Shown here: in pieces, positions 1 to 4,491 of the stretch
Position numbering within the stretch: position 1 is the stretch's first letter
How the letters are laid out: each line of letters opens with the position of its first letter
NCBI GenBank assembly: GCA_013330015.1
Contig: DUJC01000177.1
Location: 1-8,649, forward strand
DNA length: 8,649 bases
Source: Candidatus Poseidoniaceae archaeon
GTDB taxonomy: Archaea > Thermoplasmatota > Poseidoniia > Poseidoniales > Poseidoniaceae
Direction: 5' to 3'
Made by a program: the position numbers and the translations under genes
The notes under the pieces: model-generated
What the model saw: the letters and a program-made list of their open reading frames with translations, nothing else
Database searches by the model: none
What the model was told of the DNA's origin: nothing

Positions 1-1
1 G

Positions 2-2371
2 CCTTTTGGAAATGCAGACCAATTGTTCATGACAGCAGCGCAAGGCGGACAAGCACCTGATTTAATGCGGTTATCGAGCGACCAATTGGGGGCGATTGGA
101 GAAGTCCGTGTTGATGGATTTCCCCTCTTGGAAGACTTACGTCCTCACTTGACGCCACAAGATCGTGCTGTGTATGAAGAGAGGGCTTTGCAAGCGATGC
201 GCTATGGAGATGCTCTCTATGGAATTCCAGCGAGTCAGGATTGTCTCTCACTCATATTCAACAAAGCACTCTTCGATGCACAAGGCATCGATTATCCTGA
301 TGAAACATGGACAGAGCAAGATTTACTCAATGCAGCAAAACTCCTCACCTACCAAGATGTTCAAGGATTAGCCATTCCGATCAAGACTGCGTATTGGTGG
401 TTCCCAATACAGGAAGGATTTGGTGGTTCGTTGTTTGATGAAAACGGTGAACCAACGCTTAATTCCAACGGCTCGAGTGAAGCGATGCGCTGGATGCTCG
501 ATCTTGAGTTGGAACATGGCGTTGTAGCAACAGGCACTCAAATTGAGGGGATGAAGAATCAATTCATCTCTTCAAAAGCTGCAATGATTTTCGACGGGCC
601 ATGGAACTGGGCGACCTACGAAGCAAGCCGATTGAACATTGGCCAAACGCTCCTTCCGACGGTTGAAAGCACAAATGAGAGGATGTCACCACTCGTGACC
701 TACAAAGGTTGGACTGTCAGTAAGCAAAGTGCCAACAAGGTCGCTGCCACTGAACTCGCATTGTGGCTTTCATCCAAGGATGTTCAGAAAGAGTTCGCTG
801 TTGAAACCTACACGATGCCAACGCATGTTACCCTTGAATCCGATTCGGACATCAACGATGATGAAGTGCTTGCAGGATTCCTTGAGCAAACAAAAGAGGG
901 TACACCAGCTCCGACAACGAGAGCAATGTCCCTTGTCTACGATCCTTTGTCAACCGCCTTTGAGCAAGCCTATTCTGGCATCGCATCGACAGATGAAGCG
1001 CTTTCCGGTGCAAACCAGCAACTCGAGGAACAGATTGAGTCCATATCCCGGGCGGATCCGTTTCCGCTTACAGAAGGGTATCGCACGATAACAATAGAAT
1101 TCCAAACAACCAATGCTACATCGTATGATGTCTTTGTTGATGGTGCTCTACACACTGAAATTCGTGTTGGGTTGGGAAGCAATGGTTTGCTACTGGGTTA
1201 CGATTCATGCACGGATGGAGTCAACGAATTACTCCAATTAGGTCAACAAAGAATCGCATTGACTTCAACAAAAACCATCCAATGTGCCTTGACGGGAATG
1301 GTGCCTGAGCAAGACCATCTTATCGAGGTGTTCGGCGATGAGGTCCTAATTTTCTCGACCACTCAGCGTACCAGTGTTGCTGATGAGCGCCCGGAGGCAG
1401 GCGATACGTCTCCAGTGCTTTTCGCTCTGGGAGCGATTGTTCTCTCCTTGATCGCGTTGCTGAGTTTTGCGAAATGGAACGATACAAAGCTCGGTCGTAC
1501 ACAATCTAAACTCGCTCATTTCTATGTCGCACCTGCGCTCCTAGCCTTGGCGATTTTGACCTTCTATCCTGTGTTGTACGGTTTCTGGCTCGCCTTTACG
1601 GATGCGAATCAAACGCAACTAGGCGATCAATCGTTCATTGGCCTCGACAATTTCTTTGAGGTATTTTCCGCTGAAGGATTCCTACGCGTAACGTTGTTTA
1701 CACTGGTTTGGACTGTTGTGAACGTCTCGGCACATATCGGAATTGGGTTGTTCCTTGCCAACATGCTTCACCGAAGTCGCATTTATGGAAAGGTTGCATA
1801 TCGAACACTCTTGCTGCTACCTTGGGCTGTTCCGTCCTACATCTCCGTTCTTGTTTGGAGAGGCATGTTCCAGCCGGATGGATTTGTGAACGATTTGCTC
1901 GGTACGAATATTGACTTCCTCTCGGACCCCACTGGAGCACAAATCATTGTTATTCTCGTCAATATTTGGTTGGGTGTTCCGTTCATGATGATGTCCATCA
2001 GTGGTGCATTGCAATCCATTCCAAAGGACATGTACGAGGCAGCTGAACTGGATGGGGTTGTCGGGTGGGCGGCGTTCCGTCATCTCACATTACCCAATTT
2101 GCGTAGTGCATTGATTCCGCTTACACTTCTCGGATTTATCTGGACGTTCAATATGTTCAACGTGATCTATCTAATGACCGATGGTGGACCGAATCTGTAC
2201 TTTGGCCAACCCGGTCAAACGGATATTCTGATTACGTACGTCTACGATGTTGCCTTCCGAGAGGGTGCTTATGGTGTGGCTGCCGCATGGTCGGTCATCA
2301 TCTTCCTGATGCTGTTCGCATTCTCTTGGCGATACATGAAGCAAACCAATGCAACGGAGGCGGTAGCATGA
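2..2371 (+). CDS. malE-malF: Maltodextrin ABC transporter: solute-binding protein fused to MalF-type permease (5' partial)
   Basis: The reading frame is open from base 2, so the first in-frame start-like codons (TTG 23, ATG 29) are internal and the true start, with any signal peptide, lies upstream. Residues below count from base 23. Residues 1 to about 343 are a CUT1-family sugar-binding domain; 'GGQAPDLMRLSSDQLG' and 'AAMIFDGPWNWATYE' are typical MalE stretches. A beta-rich domain follows (about 352-446, Cys396 and Cys421), then a membrane segment (about 464-483) and a six-helix MalF core starting with 'FYVAPALLALAILTFYP'. The EAA coupling loop, 'YEAAELDGVVGWAAFRHLTLP', begins near residue 671 and should dock on the ATPase. 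Seven membrane segments fit an outside N-terminus and inside C-terminus. Fusion of binding protein and permease is unusual for this family. The substrate is inferred from the amylase and phosphorylase next door; another oligosaccharide is possible. Confidence 0.9.
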   Translation, partial: PFGNADQLFMTAAQGGQAPDLMRLSSDQLGAIGEVRVDGFPLLEDLRPHLTPQDRAVYEERALQAMRYGDALYGIPASQDCLSLIFNKALFDAQGIDYPDETWTEQDLLNAAKLLTYQDVQGLAIPIKTAYWWFPIQEGFGGSLFDENGEPTLNSNGSSEAMRWMLDLELEHGVVATGTQIEGMKNQFISSKAAMIFDGPWNWATYEASRLNIGQTLLPTVESTNERMSPLVTYKGWTVSKQSANKVAATELALWLSSKDVQKEFAVETYTMPTHVTLESDSDINDDEVLAGFLEQTKEGTPAPTTRAMSLVYDPLSTAFEQAYSGIASTDEALSGANQQLEEQIESISRADPFPLTEGYRTITIEFQTTNATSYDVFVDGALHTEIRVGLGSNGLLLGYDSCTDGVNELLQLGQQRIALTSTKTIQCALTGMVPEQDHLIEVFGDEVLIFSTTQRTSVADERPEAGDTSPVLFALGAIVLSLIALLSFAKWNDTKLGRTQSKLAHFYVAPALLALAILTFYPVLYGFWLAFTDANQTQLGDQSFIGLDNFFEVFSAEGFLRVTLFTLVWTVVNVSAHIGIGLFLANMLHRSRIYGKVAYRTLLLLPWAVPSYISVLVWRGMFQPDGFVNDLLGTNIDFLSDPTGAQIIVILVNIWLGVPFMMMSISGALQSIPKDMYEAAELDGVVGWAAFRHLTLPNLRSALIPLTLLGFIWTFNMFNVIYLMTDGGPNLYFGQPGQTDILITYVYDVAFREGAYGVAAAWSVIIFLMLFAFSWRYMKQTNATEAVA
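1076..1360 (+). other. Beta-rich interdomain module between binding domain and permease
   Basis: About 95 residues with alternating hydrophobic strands ('YRTITIEFQTTNATSYDVFV', 'HLIEVFGDEVLIF') lie between the end of the sugar-binding fold and the first membrane segment. Two cysteines, 25 residues apart, could form an extracellular disulfide. I do not recognise the family. By position it would sit on the outer face between binding domain and channel. A spacer or docking role is inference only. Confidence 0.5.
2356..2360 (+). promoter_or_regulatory. Shine-Dalgarno site for malG
   Basis: GGAGG lies 7 bases before the ATG at 2368, inside the end of the fusion gene. It decides the malG start: the longer frame opening at 2287 would add 27 residues that do not look like a membrane protein and overlap malF by 85 bp. 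Confidence 0.75.
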
Positions 2372-2832
2372 GGGATTCGAGTGATATGCGTTGGTGGTAT
2401 GTGCCGATGGAAATCGTGATGTTGAGACGTTGGCTTGTCGCAGCCTTCCTCGTCAACGTACTGCTTCTAACAGTCGATTATCTTCGGGCTGAATCTGATT
2501 TGCTTCTTCTTGGAATCGTATCATGTCTTCTTTTTGCGGCCCTTCGAGCATCGCTTCCAAACGTCAATGATCATCTCCGCAGAAATCTCAGTCTCGTCTT
2601 AAGCGCCATTCTTCTTGGAATTGCCGTATATCGTCTCCTTCGAACTGAATTGACAGTGTTCAACATTTGGATTCACTGCTGGAGTCTGATTCCATCCGGT
2701 TTGACGCTGTATTGGTTATCAGGACGACCTGTGACGGTTTGGACATCGAGGAGACTGTCCGATTCAGCGATTGAATACGGGTTGATGCGAAATGCGACAT
2801 TGTCCAAGAAATTCCATGCGACTTCAACCCAC
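2368..2832 (+). other. Extra four-helix membrane domain at the MalG N-terminus
   Basis: Residues 1-155 precede the normal MalG core. Four hydrophobic stretches of 18-23 residues are separated by short charged loops ('LRAESD', 'NVNDHLRR', 'RLLRTEL') and followed by a polar, basic segment with 'WTSRRLSDSAIEYG'. I recognise no known domain. The region lies in one frame with the SD-preceded start and has no stop, so it appears to be a real part of the protein. Confidence 0.6.
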
Positions 2833-3615
2833 ATCACGCTGCTTCATTTCGTTGCTATCACTGTGATTCCATTGATTTGGATCGTTGATATTGCCTTCTC
2901 TGAAGGCAATGCACTTGGAGGACAAATTGGTGATTCATTCACGACGGAACATTTCTCAAAAATTCTCAATGGAGATTCGTTCTGGACATGGTTGACCAAT
3001 TCGCTCATCGTGAGCATTGGGACAGCCCTTCTCGGTCTGTTCATCGCGATACCTGCCGGTTATGCTTTCAGTCGCTACAAATTCACTGGGCGCGATGTTT
3101 CCATGTTTTCGTTCCTGTTGGTGCAAATGTTCCCTGGAATCATTATCCTCGTTCCGTACTTCTTGGTCATGAAGACGCTGGGACTTCTGAATTCACATTT
3201 GGGTCTCATTCTTGCCTACTGTGTAACAGCGTTACCATTGTGCGTATGGATGCTGAAAGGATTCTTTGATACCATCCCGCGAGAGCTCGAGGAGGCTGCT
3301 GAGCTCGATGGATGCAATCAATTCCAGGTGTTCACGAAAGTTGTCTTACCATTATCGACGCCAGCCATTGCCGTGACAGCATTGTTCAGTTTCCTTGCCG
3401 CGTGGAACGAGTTCTTGCTTGCTTTGACGTTCAACACTTCGAACGACATGTATACGCTTCCCGTTGGATTGGCTTCGCTTATTTCCTCAACAGGGCAAGC
3501 ATGGGGTGACTTTGCTGCAGCCAGTTTGCTTGTGAGCCTACCGGTTGCGCTGTTGTTCCTTTTCTTCCAAAAATTCTTGATCGATGGATTATCGGCAGGT
3601 GGAGTCAAAGGGTGA
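2368..3615 (+). CDS. malG: MalG-type permease with extra N-terminal membrane domain
   Basis: The 415-residue inner permease of a CUT1 sugar importer is the partner of the MalF half. The start at 2368 makes an ATGA overlap with the upstream stop and has GGAGG 7 bases ahead; ATG 2386 is a weaker alternative. The MalG core runs from about residue 155 to the end, with six predicted membrane segments and a clear EAA loop ('EEAAELDGCNQFQVFTKVVLP', EAA from residue 309) that should contact the ATPase. The core ends in 'FQKFLIDGLSAGGVKG', typical of MalG C-termini. Family members are usually about 280-300 residues. The excess is an N-terminal region of about 150 residues with four more hydrophobic segments (about 22-39, 45-62, 73-91, 95-117) and a basic linker. 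An even number of added helices keeps the core in its normal orientation. The function of the extension is unknown. Confidence 0.9.
   Translation: MRDSSDMRWWYVPMEIVMLRRWLVAAFLVNVLLLTVDYLRAESDLLLLGIVSCLLFAALRASLPNVNDHLRRNLSLVLSAILLGIAVYRLLRTELTVFNIWIHCWSLIPSGLTLYWLSGRPVTVWTSRRLSDSAIEYGLMRNATLSKKFHATSTHITLLHFVAITVIPLIWIVDIAFSEGNALGGQIGDSFTTEHFSKILNGDSFWTWLTNSLIVSIGTALLGLFIAIPAGYAFSRYKFTGRDVSMFSFLLVQMFPGIIILVPYFLVMKTLGLLNSHLGLILAYCVTALPLCVWMLKGFFDTIPRELEEAAELDGCNQFQVFTKVVLPLSTPAIAVTALFSFLAAWNEFLLALTFNTSNDMYTLPVGLASLISSTGQAWGDFAAASLLVSLPVALLFLFFQKFLIDGLSAGGVKG
3610..3615 (+). promoter_or_regulatory. Shine-Dalgarno site for malK
   Basis: GGGTGA overlaps the malG stop codon. Its GGTGA pairs with the UCACC of the 16S 3' end (...AUCACCUCC). 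In that register the core GG sits 7 bases from ATG 3620, the same spacing as at the malG and amylase starts. This favours 3620 over the in-frame ATG at 3584. Confidence 0.6.
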
Positions 3616-3619
3616 GCGT

Positions 3620-4414
3620 ATGGTAAGTGTAGAATTTGAGAACGTGAACAAACAATACGATGATGGGTTTCAAGCTGTGAAGGGCTTGTCCTTGGACATC
3701 AAAGATAAGGAATTCTTGGTTCTTCTTGGTCCGTCTGGATGCGGAAAGTCAACGACTCTACGGATGCTTGCTGGCTTGGAGGACGTCACAGAAGGCGACA
3801 TCCGTATTGATGGCATGAAGGTGAATCATCTTCCTGCTGGAGCACGTGGTCTTGGCATGGTGTTTCAATCGTACGCACTGTATCCACACATGTCGATTCG
3901 TGACAACCTCTCATTCGGACTAAGGATGATGAAGGGAACTGAGAAACTGGAGGCTGAGGAGATTTCGAACCGTGTCAAAGAAATTGCCCAATTGCTGGAA
4001 CTGGACGACCATCTTGACAAGAAGCCGAAGGAGTTGAGTGGTGGGCAACGGCAACGTGTCGCTCTTGGACGAGCACTGGTTCGACGGCCAAAGGTTCTGT
4101 TGATGGACGAACCACTCTCAAATCTCGATGCAGAACTGCGACACCAAATGAGGAATGAGATTCGTCGTTTACACGATGAACTTGGAACAACGACCATTTA
4201 CGTCACACACGATCAAATCGAAGCGATGACGCTTGCAGACCGAATTGCGATTCTCGACAAAGGTGAGTTGCAGCAGCATTGTGCACCATTGGAAGCCTAC
4301 CACAATCCTGCGAACGAGTTTGTACGTTCCTTCTTGTGCAAGCACATCGATGATTTGGTCGACACAGCGAATTCGTTGTTTAAGCAACCTCAACAATCGG
4401 AGGTTCAGGAATGA
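3620..4414 (+). CDS. malK: MalK-type sugar ABC transporter ATPase lacking the regulatory domain
   Basis: This 264-residue nucleotide-binding subunit should power the MalF/MalG channel as a homodimer on the cytoplasmic face. Motifs in order are Walker A 'GPSGCGKST' (37-45, Lys43), Q-loop Gln83 in 'MVFQSYALYPHMSIRDNLSF', signature 'LSGGQRQRVALGRAL' (from 139), Walker B 'VLLMDEP' with Asp163 and Glu164, D-loop 'SNLD', and H-loop His197. All catalytic residues are present. Start 3620 gives 'MVSVEFENVNKQY', the usual beginning for this family, and has a ribosome-binding site; ATG 3584 would add 12 residues. Typical MalK/UgpC proteins are about 360-380 residues with a C-terminal TOBE/OB-fold regulatory domain. 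Here the protein ends about 30 residues after 'NPANEFVRSFL', where that domain would begin. The stop overlaps the next ATG (ATGA) and no TOBE remnant is visible downstream, so this is a natural short form, not a frameshift. Confidence 0.93.
   Translation: MVSVEFENVNKQYDDGFQAVKGLSLDIKDKEFLVLLGPSGCGKSTTLRMLAGLEDVTEGDIRIDGMKVNHLPAGARGLGMVFQSYALYPHMSIRDNLSFGLRMMKGTEKLEAEEISNRVKEIAQLLELDDHLDKKPKELSGGQRQRVALGRALVRRPKVLLMDEPLSNLDAELRHQMRNEIRRLHDELGTTTIYVTHDQIEAMTLADRIAILDKGELQQHCAPLEAYHNPANEFVRSFLCKHIDDLVDTANSLFKQPQQSEVQE
4399..4403 (+). promoter_or_regulatory. Shine-Dalgarno site for the amylase gene
   Basis: GGAGG (followed by T) lies 7 bases before ATG 4411, inside the end of malK. It supports both the amylase start and translational coupling to the ATPase. 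Confidence 0.75.
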
Positions 4415-4491
4415 AAACAGCTGCTCGAATCTTGATTTTGATGATGATTCTCGTTGTCTTTTCTCCACTTTCGTCGAACGATGTCCGCGCA
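4411..4491 (+). other. Sec signal peptide of the amylase
   Basis: Residues 1-27: a short basic start (Lys2, Arg6), a hydrophobic core 'ILILMMILVVF', and a polar end with Ala at -1 and Val at -3 ('VRA|SS'). There is no lipobox cysteine and no twin-arginine motif. Confidence 0.85.

Noticed and set aside
23..31. TTG 23 or ATG 29 as the start of the first gene
   Set aside because: The frame is open back to base 2 and the sequence before them ('PFGNADQ') reads as ordinary binding-protein sequence. About 50-80 residues of the fold and a signal peptide would be missing, so the gene starts outside the window.
2287..2367. Longer malG frame beginning at 2287
   Set aside because: It overlaps malF by 85 bp, adds non-family residues and has no SD. 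ATG 2368 has GGAGG at ideal spacing and an ATGA overlap.
2890..2910. Perfect 9-bp inverted repeat with a 3-base loop inside malG
   Set aside because: It lies in normal coding sequence far from a gene end, with no T-run after it. One such repeat in 8.6 kb is not surprising.
3584..3619. Longer malK start at ATG 3584
   Set aside because: It adds 12 residues before the conserved family beginning and lies inside malG without a clear SD; 3620 fits better.
3865..4197. Minus-strand and alternate-frame open stretches across the operon (for example 3865-4197 and 4169-4504)
   Set aside because: They lie opposite or inside genes with clear family matches, have low-complexity Ser/Arg-rich translations, and carry no ribosome-binding site or recognisable domain.
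4320..4414. Frameshift explaining the short ATPase
   Set aside because: No TOBE-like sequence is seen in other frames. The next gene starts immediately with its own SD, signal peptide and catalytic domains.
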